Assembly (NCBI GenBank): GCA_903930255.1
Contig: CAIYYA010000339.1
Coordinates: forward strand, 1-56,641
Direction: 5' to 3'
Length of the DNA: 56,641 nucleotides
Source: an uncultured beta proteobacterium
GTDB lineage: Bacteria; Pseudomonadota; Gammaproteobacteria; Burkholderiales; Burkholderiaceae_C
Part shown: positions 45,924 to 54,869 of the stretch, piece by piece
How positions within the stretch are numbered: the first letter of the stretch is position 1
Layout of the letters: every line of letters begins with the position of its first letter
Translations under genes and position numbers: made by a program
Notes under the pieces: model-generated
The model's database searches: none
What the model was told of the DNA's origin: nothing
The model's input: only the letters and a program-made list of their open reading frames with translations

Positions 45924-46532
45924 TCAACGCACGGGTAGCAGTTGCCCAGAACTTGAGCGGACTTTTTCCTCAATAAACTTACCTTGCTCGTCGTAAACCT
46001 GTTCGCTGATCGGGGTGCCTGAGACGTCAAACTTCTTTTGTACGCCAATCGGATGCAAGCCACCGCGCGAACTCACCGAAAAGCGCTCTTCACTTGCCAA
46101 AACTCCCGAAGAAAAATAGTTTTGCACCAGCAGTTCGCGAGTTGATCCCATGCCGCTGTAGTCCTTGCGACTCACCAGCAAACCACTCACCAGATATTCC
46201 AGATCACTGATGGGCTCACCAGCTGCCCAGCGTTGCTCACGCAGCATAACCCCTGCAGGAGAAAACGTCACATCGCGTTCTTTTACGGGCGTGCTGCCAT
46301 TCATGGCCCAGATTTGTTCACGCTGCATGATTCCGCTTGGGTAAAAGCTGCGATCGGTGCGCCGGCTGCGGGTTTGTTCCACTTTTTGTTTGAGCATTCC
46401 GTTGGGGTAATAGCTCGAGCCCTGTGGGGTCTGGGTGTCAGAATCTGGCTGCGCCAGGGCAGGCTGTGTCATAAATAATGAAGCTGCCAGCAGCAGGCTT
46501 GCAGAAAAAAATGGGCGTGTGGAATGGTTCAT
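45924..46532 (-). CDS. Exported protein with YwqK/MORN-2-like repeats
   Basis: 202-residue protein with a signal peptide (1-27, ending PALAQ). The mature part is built of about five repeats of 22-28 residues with a turn motif: YYPNGMLKQK, FYPSGIMQRE, FSPAGVMLRE, YFSSGVLASE and FDVSGTPISE. This is the pattern of YwqK-type or MORN-2 repeats, beta-hairpin modules often found in secreted or antitoxin-like proteins. No toxin gene is next to it. A periplasmic or surface structural role is possible; the function is unknown. Confidence 0.75.
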   Translation of the reverse strand: MNHSTRPFFSASLLLAASLFMTQPALAQPDSDTQTPQGSSYYPNGMLKQKVEQTRSRRTDRSFYPSGIMQREQIWAMNGSTPVKERDVTFSPAGVMLREQRWAAGEPISDLEYLVSGLLVSRKDYSGMGSTRELLVQNYFSSGVLASEERFSVSSRGGLHPIGVQKKFDVSGTPISEQVYDEQGKFIEEKVRSSSGQLLPVR

Positions 46533-46558
46533 GTGCCGATGTTACGCCGAACAAGGGC

Positions 46559-47416
46559 TTATTTTCGGGACAAGTAAACGCCCCAAATGGCAAGCGCCAT
46601 GCCGAAAATGGCGATCCCCGAAAATGACTCGCCAAAGAGCAACCATGCAATCAGCGCTGTGCTGGGTGGCACCAGATAAAACAGACTGGCCACGTTGACG
46701 GCGTCGCCCTGACGAATCAACCAATTTAGCAAACTGATGGCGCCTACCGATAAAACTAACACCAACCAACTCAGGGCAAAGAAGAACTCGCCTGTCCAGC
46801 TCACCTGGAAGTGTTCGGTTAGAGCGACGCACACCCCAGTTGCCAGCGCCGTTGGAAGAAATTGCGCCACTGAACCGGTGCGCCAGTCAAAAGACGGGCA
46901 GAAGCGTTTTTGATACAGCGTTCCAGCTGTGATGCCGAGCAAAGCGATGATGGCAGGCACCAGTGCATCGACACCAAAACTGCTGCCCAGTTTGTCAAAA
47001 ACCACAAATCCAACGCCCAAAAATCCCAGAAAAAGCCCCATCCATTGGCGCCAGATCACGGTTTCACCGAGTAACCAGCCCGCACCAAGCGCCGTTAGCA
47101 AGGGTTGCACGCCCACGACCAGGCTTGCCACACCGGCCGGCAAACCCTTGGAAATGGCGGTGAATACACCACCCAGATAGACACCATGCACACATAAACC
47201 GGCGACACCAATGTGAAACCAAGCGCTGGCTGAGGTGGGCCACGGGGCGCCCGACGCAATCGACACGGCTGTCATGAAGACGATCACCGCGAGGTAGCGA
47301 ATCAGCAAAAAACTCAAGGGTTCGGCATGCGGCAGTCCCAGTCGAGCGCCAATAAATCCAGTTGACCAGAGCAGCACGAACAACCAAGGTAGGACTCGAA
47401 AATGAGGAAGGTTCAT
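46559..47416 (-). CDS. EamA-family (drug/metabolite) transporter
   Basis: 285-residue inner-membrane protein with ten predicted helices in two EamA halves: WLFVLLWSTGFIGARLGL at the start and the repeat beginning near residue 150. Characteristic sequences are LPAGVASLVVGVQPLLTALGAGWLLGE and LFYLVPPSTALIAWLLFGES. Such proteins export amino acids or other metabolites; substrate unknown. The start MNLPHFRVLPW lies 23 bases after the hydrolase gene; an in-frame upstream ATG would overlap that gene. The genes are probably co-transcribed. Confidence 0.87.
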   Translation of the reverse strand: MNLPHFRVLPWLFVLLWSTGFIGARLGLPHAEPLSFLLIRYLAVIVFMTAVSIASGAPWPTSASAWFHIGVAGLCVHGVYLGGVFTAISKGLPAGVASLVVGVQPLLTALGAGWLLGETVIWRQWMGLFLGFLGVGFVVFDKLGSSFGVDALVPAIIALLGITAGTLYQKRFCPSFDWRTGSVAQFLPTALATGVCVALTEHFQVSWTGEFFFALSWLVLVLSVGAISLLNWLIRQGDAVNVASLFYLVPPSTALIAWLLFGESFSGIAIFGMALAIWGVYLSRK

Positions 47417-47438
47417 CAGTTGATTGCAGGCAAAGTGG

Positions 47439-48320
47439 TCAAGTCGGGTTGGTGAATACCAGAAACTGCTCCAGTGCAGCGGCAACTTGTTCTGGCTGGT
47501 CGTGTTGCAGGTTGTGGCCGGAGTCGGTAATGGTCACAATCTGGCGGTTTTTAAAACAACGCAGGCGTTGCTGTAATTCTTCGGGTTCGGTGGCAAAGCG
47601 CTGTTGCACAAAACCTTGATCTGCCATCAGCATCAAGACCGGTGCGGTGATTTGTTGCCAGCTCGCCATCGCATCTTCCACCCGGTATAAGTTGGGTGAT
47701 GGAATTTTGTGCCACGGATCACACGCCATGGTGACCCTACCATCGGTTTGGGTACAACTGACTGATTGAGACAGGAAAGTGGCGCGCTCCAGGGTTAGTC
47801 GGGCGTTCACAGTCAACAGTCGTCGCGCCAATGATGCGTGGTCTTTATAAGCCCGCATGGCAGGCTCTTCGAGTACCCCGCCAAGCCAGCGCTGCAGTTG
47901 TTTGGATGCATCGGCGTCAAGCGGGCGAGCCAGCCCCAGAAAATCCATCATCACCAGTTGTGCTACGCGTTCGGGTTGGAGTCCGGCGTAAATGCTGGCA
48001 ATATTCGCCCCCATGCTGTGGCCAACCAGTCGCACCGGTCTTGCCGAAAAATGCGCCAGGATGCAATGCAGATCGGCATAGTAGTCAGGAAACCAATAAG
48101 GGCGCGACAACCACTGCGATTGGCCATAGCCGCGCCAATCGGGAGCAATCACATGCCACGATTTTTGTAGTGATTCGACAACAAACTGGAAGGTAGGGGA
48201 AGAGTCCATCCAGCCATGCAGAAAAAACACGATCGGTGCAGCGCTGTCGCCCCAATGGCGGATGCCATAGCGCAAGCCTCGCACAGTAATTTGCTCAGTG
48301 GTCGAGTGGCAATGCTGCAT
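47439..48320 (-). CDS. Alpha/beta-fold hydrolase
   Basis: 293-residue hydrolase. Strand-turn sequences VFFLHGWMDSS (oxyanion hole region, HGW) and APDWRGYGQS lead to the nucleophile elbow LVGHSMGANIASIYAG. A later DQGFV segment probably carries the acid, and the catalytic histidine is in TDSGHNLQHDQPEQVA. The substrate could be an ester, epoxide or lactone and cannot be told. The start MQHCHSTTEQ was chosen over an upstream ATG whose extra 55 residues overlap the flavin enzyme gene and look non-coding. It sits 10 bases after that gene. Confidence 0.87.
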   Translation of the reverse strand: MQHCHSTTEQITVRGLRYGIRHWGDSAAPIVFFLHGWMDSSPTFQFVVESLQKSWHVIAPDWRGYGQSQWLSRPYWFPDYYADLHCILAHFSARPVRLVGHSMGANIASIYAGLQPERVAQLVMMDFLGLARPLDADASKQLQRWLGGVLEEPAMRAYKDHASLARRLLTVNARLTLERATFLSQSVSCTQTDGRVTMACDPWHKIPSPNLYRVEDAMASWQQITAPVLMLMADQGFVQQRFATEPEELQQRLRCFKNRQIVTITDSGHNLQHDQPEQVAAALEQFLVFTNPT

Positions 48321-48330
48321 CTTGATAGGC

Positions 48331-49461
48331 CTAGCGTTGCGCCACCACGACCTTGCCAAATACCGTTTGCGCCTCACGCGGCAGGCAGCGCCAATAGCAT
48401 GGGTTGGCTTGGACCGTGCCCCCCAGTTCGGCTGCAGCTTGCCAGCCCCAGCGCGGTTGGTATAAAAAGCTCCGCGCCAGCGCAATCAGGTCAGCATCGC
48501 CAGCTTGCAAGATAGCCTCGGCTTGCGCGGCCTGGGTAATCAGGCCGACTGTGGTTGTTGTCAGGCCACTGGCAGCTCGGATGGTTTTGGCAAACGACAC
48601 CTGGTAACCTGCGCCCAAGGGAATTTTTTGATGGGGGGAGACGCCGCCAGACGATACATGGATAAAGTCACAACCGGCTACTTTCAGGCGCTGCGCAAGT
48701 TCAGTGCTTTGCGCTAAATCCCAGCCGCCATCGACCCAATCAGTAGCCGATAGACGTAAGCCCAGTACCCCGTCATAAACCTGGCGCACTGCAGCAAAAA
48801 TTTCGAGCGGAAAGCGCACACGATTGGCAAAACTGCCGCCATAAGTGTCGTTACGCTGATTCGCCAGCGGCGACAAAAACTCATGCAGCAAGTAGCCGTG
48901 GGCACAGTGCAGTTCAATCGCATCCACCCCCATGCGATCTGCGCGCCGCGCTGCGGCCACAAAGGCCTCGCGGATCTGGCGCAAACCCTCTGTCGAGAGT
49001 TCGCTCGGTGCTGTCTCGTTTGGCAAATGCGCCAAGGCCGACGGAGCAACTGTTTGCCAGCCACCTTGCGCAGGCGATAACAATTGACCACCCTGCCAAG
49101 GCACGGCGCTGGAGGCCTTGCGCCCGGCGTGGGCCAGCTGGATACACACTGCAGTTTGAGGCGCCAGTGCGCGGGCACGTTGCAGATGTTCGGTCATAGC
49201 GGCTGCTGTTGGATCGCTCCACAGCCCCAAGCAAGCGGGCGTGATGCGACCTTCTGGCAGCACGGCCGTGGCTTCGATGGTGAACAGACCGGCACCGCTG
49301 TTGAGCAGATTGCTCCAGTGCGACAAGTGCCAGTCGTTGGCGCATCCTTGCTCTGCGGCGTATTGGCACATCGGGGCTACCACCATGCGGTTGGGCAGAG
49401 TCAGTCCACCGCGCGGCGCAGACAGGGTCAAGGGCGAAAAAAGCAAGGTCATGGTGGTCAT
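48331..49461 (-). CDS. NADH:flavin oxidoreductase, old yellow enzyme family (YqjM-like)
   Basis: 376-residue FMN-dependent ene-reductase. LPNRMVVAPMCQYAAEQG carries the redox-tuning C32 and Y34 of the YqjM-like (thermophilic-type) class. QLAHAGRK binds substrate or flavin, HCAHGYLLHEFLSPLANQRNDTYGGSFANR contains the paired histidines and FMN-binding residues, and VGLITQAAQAEAIL with DLIALARSFLYQPRW close the barrel. It reduces activated double bonds with NAD(P)H; the physiological substrate is unknown. It leads a three-gene leftward run with the hydrolase and EamA transporter. Confidence 0.92.
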   Translation of the reverse strand: MTTMTLLFSPLTLSAPRGGLTLPNRMVVAPMCQYAAEQGCANDWHLSHWSNLLNSGAGLFTIEATAVLPEGRITPACLGLWSDPTAAAMTEHLQRARALAPQTAVCIQLAHAGRKASSAVPWQGGQLLSPAQGGWQTVAPSALAHLPNETAPSELSTEGLRQIREAFVAAARRADRMGVDAIELHCAHGYLLHEFLSPLANQRNDTYGGSFANRVRFPLEIFAAVRQVYDGVLGLRLSATDWVDGGWDLAQSTELAQRLKVAGCDFIHVSSGGVSPHQKIPLGAGYQVSFAKTIRAASGLTTTTVGLITQAAQAEAILQAGDADLIALARSFLYQPRWGWQAAAELGGTVQANPCYWRCLPREAQTVFGKVVVAQR

Positions 49462-49473
49462 TCAGTAACAGGA

Positions 49474-49562
49474 TTAACGCAAAACTGTCCCAGCGTCGTT
49501 GTTCCGACTGGGCGTACTTTTGTACTGTCTGCGTCGGAATGCCTCGCTGGGGTTTTGCGTAA
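49474..49562. repeat. Large imperfect inverted repeat
   Basis: Arms of 30-35 bases: left 49474-49508 begins TTAACGCAAAACTGTCCCAG and ends TTCCGAC; right 49533-49562 is GTCGGAA followed by TGCCTCGCTGGGG and TTTTGCGTAA. The loop holds a small GTACTTTTGTAC palindrome. It lies in the gap between the FliB-like gene and the flavin enzyme gene on the minus strand and is unrelated to the other repeats. Confidence 0.7.
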
Positions 49563-49643
49563 GTCCACAGTCAATGTGGTTCTGCGCAGCTTAAACAAGT
49601 TTTGCCAAGTTTACCGGGCTGCTGAACATTGCGTTGAGGGGGG

Positions 49644-50885
49644 TTATTTCAGCATCCACATGATGTCTGCAAAAGAGTCCTGATTGTGCACATGCAGGGC
49701 TTGAGCCAGATTCTCCAGATGGCTGCGGTTGTGATCGGTCATGCGAGCAAACGACTGAAAGACCTGAATTACCATTGCTTCAGTGAGCCCCTGGTTTTTG
49801 CCTGCCACGCCAATCAGCAGCAACTGCACGATCGACAGGTTGAATACCAGTTCACGATACAGTTCCAGATAGGTGCCACGCGTAAAAGGAAACAGGCGGA
49901 GGATCACCATGTTGACAAGATAGTTCTCGAAAATGTAGGCGCGCTCTTGAAAGTAGGGCTGGTAGTGTTGCTCGAAACTGTGCTTGAATTTTTGCAACAA
50001 TTGATGGTCTGAGTCGCCAGCGTCAGCCGCCAGGCCTTCGGCAGCAGCCAAAAGGCACTCACTTAGGCGTAGCGAAGAGCCGGCACTGAGCACCTGGCCG
50101 ATCAGTTGGTTAAGCGTCTCAAGCTTGCGCGGCAAATCGGGCTGAATTTGTGCAAACTGTTTTTCTAGTTCAACGGGATGTCTGAGCATGTCAGCAATGG
50201 CACCGAGCGCTGGCAGCAGTTCTGATGCATGCTTAAACGTTTCAGAAGAAATCACTTGGTTGGTGTCTTCGAGTAACCAGCCGAGCAGCATCATGCGTGC
50301 GCCCACACTGATTTGGCGAAACTGCAAAATGCCAATGATGAGCGCTCGAAAGTCGTTCAAAATGCTCATCTGTGCTGGGTCACCCTGATCTTGCGAGGGA
50401 AATCGGCACGATATGAACGACCGCAAGGTGCTCGTTTCCAGATTCAGCGTGTCAAATTGCATAGACTTTGGATTCAGCAAAACAAGGCGAGCCGCTTCGG
50501 GGCAAGAAATGCTCAGCGCATGCTCACGCTGCGCGCCAAACTGGTTAAAGCTACGTGGATATATTTGACAGGTGTCACACAGTGCTTGTTCACCCAGGTG
50601 GCTGTGAATGGCACAAAGCTTGTCTGTCTGCTGAAAAAAGCAGCTTTGATCGGATTTCATTTTCATCACGCCAAAGTGCGCATCGGTATTGGCATTGGGC
50701 GATGTATTCTGGCTCACGGCCAGCCTGAAAAGCGGTGCCAGAATCGGATGATCGGTCTGCCTGTAGAGTTGGTAGCTTGGCCGATCGATGGCCACTGTCC
50801 AGCCACTGCAGCAGGTGTCTTCGCAGCGTGCACCGATGCAACTGAATCGGCTGTAGTAGTCGGGTACGAAAATACTTTGTTTCAT
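49644..50885 (-). CDS. fliB: FliB-like lysine N-methylase
   Basis: 413-residue protein of the FliB family, which methylates flagellin lysines in Salmonella. Cysteine motifs are clear: FSCIGARCEDTCCSGW (C16, C21, C25, C26), SCFFQ, LCAIHSHLGEQALCDTCQIYPR and ISCPEAARLVL. They are similar to YkgJ/FliB metal- or Fe-S-binding clusters. The C-terminal half (about 200-413) is helical. No flagellin or other flagellar gene is in the window, so the target may be flagellin encoded elsewhere or another protein. The start follows a 12-base gap from the EAL gene. Confidence 0.85.
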   Translation of the reverse strand: MKQSIFVPDYYSRFSCIGARCEDTCCSGWTVAIDRPSYQLYRQTDHPILAPLFRLAVSQNTSPNANTDAHFGVMKMKSDQSCFFQQTDKLCAIHSHLGEQALCDTCQIYPRSFNQFGAQREHALSISCPEAARLVLLNPKSMQFDTLNLETSTLRSFISCRFPSQDQGDPAQMSILNDFRALIIGILQFRQISVGARMMLLGWLLEDTNQVISSETFKHASELLPALGAIADMLRHPVELEKQFAQIQPDLPRKLETLNQLIGQVLSAGSSLRLSECLLAAAEGLAADAGDSDHQLLQKFKHSFEQHYQPYFQERAYIFENYLVNMVILRLFPFTRGTYLELYRELVFNLSIVQLLLIGVAGKNQGLTEAMVIQVFQSFARMTDHNRSHLENLAQALHVHNQDSFADIMWMLK

Positions 50886-50897
50886 GCCAAGCCTTGT

Positions 50898-53039
50898 TCA
50901 AACCAATGTGTTCAGCCAGGCTTGCAATGCAGCACCATGCAGCGGGCGGCTGCCCAGGTAGCCCTGCATCACGTCGCAGCCGAGATTTTTAAGAGTATCG
51001 CGCTCGGCTTCGGTCTCAATGCCTTCTGCCGTAACCAGTAGATTCATACCATGACCCATCTCGATCATGGTTTTGACCAGACGCTGGGTGCCCGGCAAGT
51101 CTTCAATATGGGTGACAAAGCTGCGATCGATTTTGAGCTCGCTCACCGGCAGTTGCTGCAGGTATGCCATTGAAGAATACCCAGTGCCAAAGTCATCTAT
51201 CGAGAGCTGAATGCCCATGTCTCGCAAGCGGTGCAGCAAAGCAATGCTGCTGTGGGCATCTTGCATCAGACCACTTTCCACAATTTCCAGCCGCAGATGT
51301 TCGGGGCTGATGCCGTGTTGCAGCATGAGTTGTTGAACCCGCTGCCCAAAGCTGGCATCCTGCAGATCTCGCGTGCTGACGTTGATGCTCAGGCTCAAGT
51401 TGGGGTGACTGTGTTGCCAGCGCGCCAGGGTTTGCATACCCTGCTCAAGCATCCAGTTGGTAACGAGCGGTATGGCACCGGTTTGTTCGGCAAACGGCAC
51501 GAACTCGGCAGGCGAGATAAAACCCCGTTGCGGGTGCTGCCAGCGCACCAGCGCTTCTGCTCCAACGGGCAGACCTGTTTGCAAAGAGAATTTTGGCTGA
51601 AGCCACATTTGCAGCTGTGACTCAGCCACCGCTAGGCGCAAGTCAGACAATAGACCTAGGTGTGTAAGACGTGCGGCTTCTTGAGCCGGGTTGTACCAAG
51701 CAAAGACTTGAGCCGCTTGTTTGGCAACGTTCAAAGCAACTTCGGCGTTGCGCAACAGGGTGATGACCGGCACATGTTCGCCAGCAGGCGAGTCGGCCAG
51801 TCCAAAAGCCAAGCTCAAGTCAACACTATGGCCACCGCACAGCACCGGCAGGGCGGTCGCCTGCATCAACTGCTGGCGCAGGGATTCAACCGGCGCGCGT
51901 GTGGCGCTACTCATGGCAATGGCAAACAAGCCACCCGAGAGATGGTTCAGTATGGCACTGGCGTAGTCATTTTGAACAAGCAAAACTGCTTTGGCTCGCT
52001 CGGCCAGTATTTTTATCAGCGTATCGCCTGTGGCAAAACCCAAGGTTTCGTTGACTGTTTTCAGACGCGCCAGATCCAGTAGCATCAGCACATTGACCTT
52101 CAAGATTCCATCACCACCTTCGCACTCTTTGAGTAAATACGTGCGGTTGGGCAAATCGGTCAGCGGGTCACGAAACGCCAGGCGCTCGATTTCTTGTTCG
52201 CGCTGGGAGATGGCGCCTGTCATGCTGATCAAGGCTTGAGCCACACGGTTCACTTCTTCGGTGCTGCCGACCACTAACGGACTGATGTAATCGCCTGCTG
52301 CGATGCGCTTGGCAGCTGCTTCAAGCTGTTGCATGGGTTCCACCACGCTGCGTGTGGTGCGCAGTGATAACACCACTGCCAGCGCAACAGCCAGCAGTGA
52401 CAAGGCAGCGCCCCAAAGGGTCAGGTGTTCCAGGCGTTGCTGTGCAGCCCGCACCTGCTCTTCGATGCGCTCGCGCTCACGGTTGACCAAAGCGTTGGAG
52501 AGCTTGAGCAGAGCCGCCAATGCTGGTTGTACCTGATCGGCGAAAGCATGCATCGCTGCGGTGGCATCATCGGCCTCAATTTGATCCACTGTCGCCAAAA
52601 AAGCGCTGAAATAGCTGGCACGAGCAGCTGCGAGCTGTAGCAGGGTCTGCTCTTGTTGTGCGTCACCCAATTGCCCTTGCAAAGAGGCCACGATGCCGTC
52701 AATGCGCCGGTTGCGCTCGTCCACATCGGCATACACCGGCACGCGTTGCTCGCGCGGTGCATTCATCAGGTGCAGCAAGGCCGTGCCTGCGCCCTCGATC
52801 GTGAGTGACATGGATTGCACGCGCAGAAGGCGTTGCATGTCGTGCGTGGCAAAACGCTCGGTCAGGTCGTTCATGGCACGAATATGCCAACTGGCCAGGG
52901 TAAGCGTCAGCAACATCAGGCTGACCAACAAGCCAAAACCCAGTGCTAAACGCATTGACAAACGTCGTGGCCACAGCGCAAACTGGCGCACTGCTTGCAC
53001 GCTGGGGCGGTGGGGAAGGCTGGGCAGGTGGGGTGTCAT
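50898..53039 (-). CDS. Membrane EAL phosphodiesterase with degenerate GGDEF domain
   Basis: 713 residues from ATG 53039; an in-frame TTG at 53078 would add 13. Two membrane segments (about 30-50 and 205-225) enclose a helical periplasmic sensor, followed by HAMP (VVEPMQQLEAAAKRIAAGDY) and a GGDEF domain whose signature is HLSGGLFAI instead of a GGDEF-type site. The EAL domain keeps its catalytic set: EALVRW, SINVS, LEIVESG, IDDFGTGYSS, LKIDRSFV, TAEGIE and QGYLGSRP. Predicted to hydrolyse cyclic di-GMP, with the degenerate GGDEF as a possible GTP sensor. Confidence 0.9.
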   Translation of the reverse strand: MTPHLPSLPHRPSVQAVRQFALWPRRLSMRLALGFGLLVSLMLLTLTLASWHIRAMNDLTERFATHDMQRLLRVQSMSLTIEGAGTALLHLMNAPREQRVPVYADVDERNRRIDGIVASLQGQLGDAQQEQTLLQLAAARASYFSAFLATVDQIEADDATAAMHAFADQVQPALAALLKLSNALVNRERERIEEQVRAAQQRLEHLTLWGAALSLLAVALAVVLSLRTTRSVVEPMQQLEAAAKRIAAGDYISPLVVGSTEEVNRVAQALISMTGAISQREQEIERLAFRDPLTDLPNRTYLLKECEGGDGILKVNVLMLLDLARLKTVNETLGFATGDTLIKILAERAKAVLLVQNDYASAILNHLSGGLFAIAMSSATRAPVESLRQQLMQATALPVLCGGHSVDLSLAFGLADSPAGEHVPVITLLRNAEVALNVAKQAAQVFAWYNPAQEAARLTHLGLLSDLRLAVAESQLQMWLQPKFSLQTGLPVGAEALVRWQHPQRGFISPAEFVPFAEQTGAIPLVTNWMLEQGMQTLARWQHSHPNLSLSINVSTRDLQDASFGQRVQQLMLQHGISPEHLRLEIVESGLMQDAHSSIALLHRLRDMGIQLSIDDFGTGYSSMAYLQQLPVSELKIDRSFVTHIEDLPGTQRLVKTMIEMGHGMNLLVTAEGIETEAERDTLKNLGCDVMQGYLGSRPLHGAALQAWLNTLV

Positions 53040-53147
53040 GGTTGGCGTAGCGATGCTAGGAGCCGCATGGTGTGACAAGACTGGGTGCTGGGATGTGTAG
53101 CCGGTTGGGTCATGGCGCTGGTAGCTCCTGGGTTGTGCTTGGACTGG

Positions 53148-53954
53148 TTATCGAATCAATCGCTGCACGCCGAGCAACAAGCCACTTTGCACCGCCTGTG
53201 TCAGCCAATTGGTGATGTCCCACTCAGTGCCCTCGTCAGCTGGGGTGGCTGACAAAGGCAGTGCGTCTAGTGCGGCACCCAGTGTGTTGTTTGTCAGCAA
53301 AGCGTTGAGCAGGGCATGTTCTAGGGCGCTCGTTTGACGAACACTGGGGATCAGGCCAGTGCGCCAGACCACAGCGCACTCATGTGTACCTGCCTGCAAA
53401 CGCGCACGAGCAGTGTCAAACGACCCATCGTGAGTGGAATGGGCTGCATAAATGCTGGCGACTGGCCAGCAACTCAACAGGGTCTTGCAGCCCGGAGCCA
53501 ACTGCAGCAGCAAATCTGCCGGGTCATGTGTGGCAAGCAGCGCAAAACTGGGTGCATCAACGGTTGCATCAGGTGCAGTCGTTGCGCTGTGCAAGGCCCA
53601 TTCCAAAGCTGCTACATCGCCTAGGTAAGGATGATCCTGCAATTGGCTGCTGCTGCGCACCCAATCGGCGAGTCCATCACCCCATTGCCCCACATCGCCC
53701 CGAATGGGCGGTTGAGCGTGCCAAAGTGCACGCGCTAGCGAAGCAAAACTCTCTTCACCGAGCAATTGCGCGAGCACTGGGTAGGCTGCGTTGAGCGCAC
53801 GAATCGCCAGTTCGTGACCGTTTGTTTGATAGGCTTTTATGCCTCTGGCGCTTGCTGTATATGCATATGCAGCTAGATTATTTATAGCATCGTCTGGTGG
53901 CCAGTCAAACAGAGCGGCGAGCAGTGCTTGCTGTTGGGTGGCTAGATGGCTCAT
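53148..53954 (-). CDS. bufC: Bufferin maturation partner, DUF2063 (HvfC/BufC-like)
   Basis: 268-residue protein of the DUF2063 family, the partner of DUF692/MNIO enzymes in bufferin synthesis. An N-terminal helical domain ([48 protein letters not shown]) matches the family, and the C-terminal part (about 170-268) would be the RiPP-recognition-like domain. Residues 21-42, [20 protein letters not shown] and neighbours, are encoded by a copy of the dispersed palindromic repeat. It overlaps bufB by 4 bases. The partner is thought to bind the precursor and present it to the MNIO; this is family knowledge. Confidence 0.88.
   Translation of the reverse strand: MSHLATQQQALLAALFDWPPDDAINNLAAYAYTASARGIKAYQTNGHELAIRALNAAYPVLAQLLGEESFASLARALWHAQPPIRGDVGQWGDGLADWVRSSSQLQDHPYLGDVAALEWALHSATTAPDATVDAPSFALLATHDPADLLLQLAPGCKTLLSCWPVASIYAAHSTHDGSFDTARARLQAGTHECAVVWRTGLIPSVRQTSALEHALLNALLTNNTLGAALDALPLSATPADEGTEWDITNWLTQAVQSGLLLGVQRLIR
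53831..53893. repeat. Dispersed palindromic repeat, copy G, inside a coding sequence
   Basis: On the minus strand it reads TGCTATAAATAATCTAGCTG, then CATATGCATATACAGCAAGC and GCCAGAGGCATAAAAGCCT. The TGCTATAAA, TAGCTGC, CAGCAAGCGC and GAGGC blocks match the intergenic copies. It lies in frame, without stops, in the 5' part of bufC. Confidence 0.55.
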
Positions 53955-54868
53955 GTGCTGACTTTGCTTGATTCGGCGTGTTGTGCCGCTATGATCTCAT
54001 CGGCCTGAGCCGCTTCGTCCAATAGCACCTGAAGTGCCGGAATGTCGGTGTCCCATTCGATCAGTGTTGGCACTGCACCAAAGCGCTCGATGGCGTGTTG
54101 AAAAACCTGCCAAACCTCGGGGCAGACGCGACTGCCATGGTCATCAATCACAATCTCATCAACTGGGTCTTGGTTGCTGCTAGGGAGCACGTGACAATGT
54201 CCGGCCAGATGAATTTCACCCACATCCCGTGGGTTAATGGCATTCAGCCAAGCCTTGCAATAGAGCACCGGGTCACTGATCGATCCGCTGATTTGCGCGT
54301 TGCGCGCGTTCACGAAAATGTTGTTCACATCCACCAACAAAGCACAGCCGGTGCGCTGAGCCAGTGCGGATAAAAATGCAGTTTCGGACAAAGCAAACGG
54401 ATCGTCCGGGGCTAGCCACTGGATATAGGCTGAGAGATTTTCAACCAGGAAACGGCGTTGCAATCGGTCTTGCACGTGCTGCACATTGGCACACAGCACA
54501 TGCAACGCCTCTTGGCTGAACGGGATGGGCAGCAAATCAGCGGCATGGATGATGTTGCGACTGGTTTTGCTGTGCCAGGAGCCTCGGGCAAAACTGGCGT
54601 GATCGCTCACGCGCACTGGGTCAATGCGCTGCACCAAAGCTGCCAATTGGTCGAGGTGCCAGTCATCCAGACCCACAGCAGATCCGAGTGATAAGCCCAC
54701 ACCATGCAAGCTGATGTCATAGTGGGCTCGTCCCTGTTCCAGCACCGACAGCGCCGCACCACCCTGGGCAAAAAAATTTTCGGAATGAACTTCCAGAAAA
54801 CCCAGTGCGGGTTTGCGTTCAAGCACATCCGCGTAGTGAGGCTGACGCCAGCCAATGCCGCTTTTCAT
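53951..54868 (-). CDS. bufB: Multinuclear non-heme iron oxygenase, DUF692 (BufB/HvfB-like)
   Basis: 305-residue TIM-barrel enzyme of the MNIO family, which oxidatively modifies cysteines in RiPP precursors (thiooxazoles in bufferins). Candidate iron ligands are in order: LEVHSENFF (H28, E30, N31), [53 protein letters not shown] and LIEWDTDIP. Length is typical. Its start is 1 base after the bufA1 stop and it overlaps bufC by 4 bases, a tight precursor-enzyme-partner operon. Confidence 0.93.
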   Translation of the reverse strand: MKSGIGWRQPHYADVLERKPALGFLEVHSENFFAQGGAALSVLEQGRAHYDISLHGVGLSLGSAVGLDDWHLDQLAALVQRIDPVRVSDHASFARGSWHSKTSRNIIHAADLLPIPFSQEALHVLCANVQHVQDRLQRRFLVENLSAYIQWLAPDDPFALSETAFLSALAQRTGCALLVDVNNIFVNARNAQISGSISDPVLYCKAWLNAINPRDVGEIHLAGHCHVLPSSNQDPVDEIVIDDHGSRVCPEVWQVFQHAIERFGAVPTLIEWDTDIPALQVLLDEAAQADEIIAAQHAESSKVST

Positions 54869-54869
54869 G

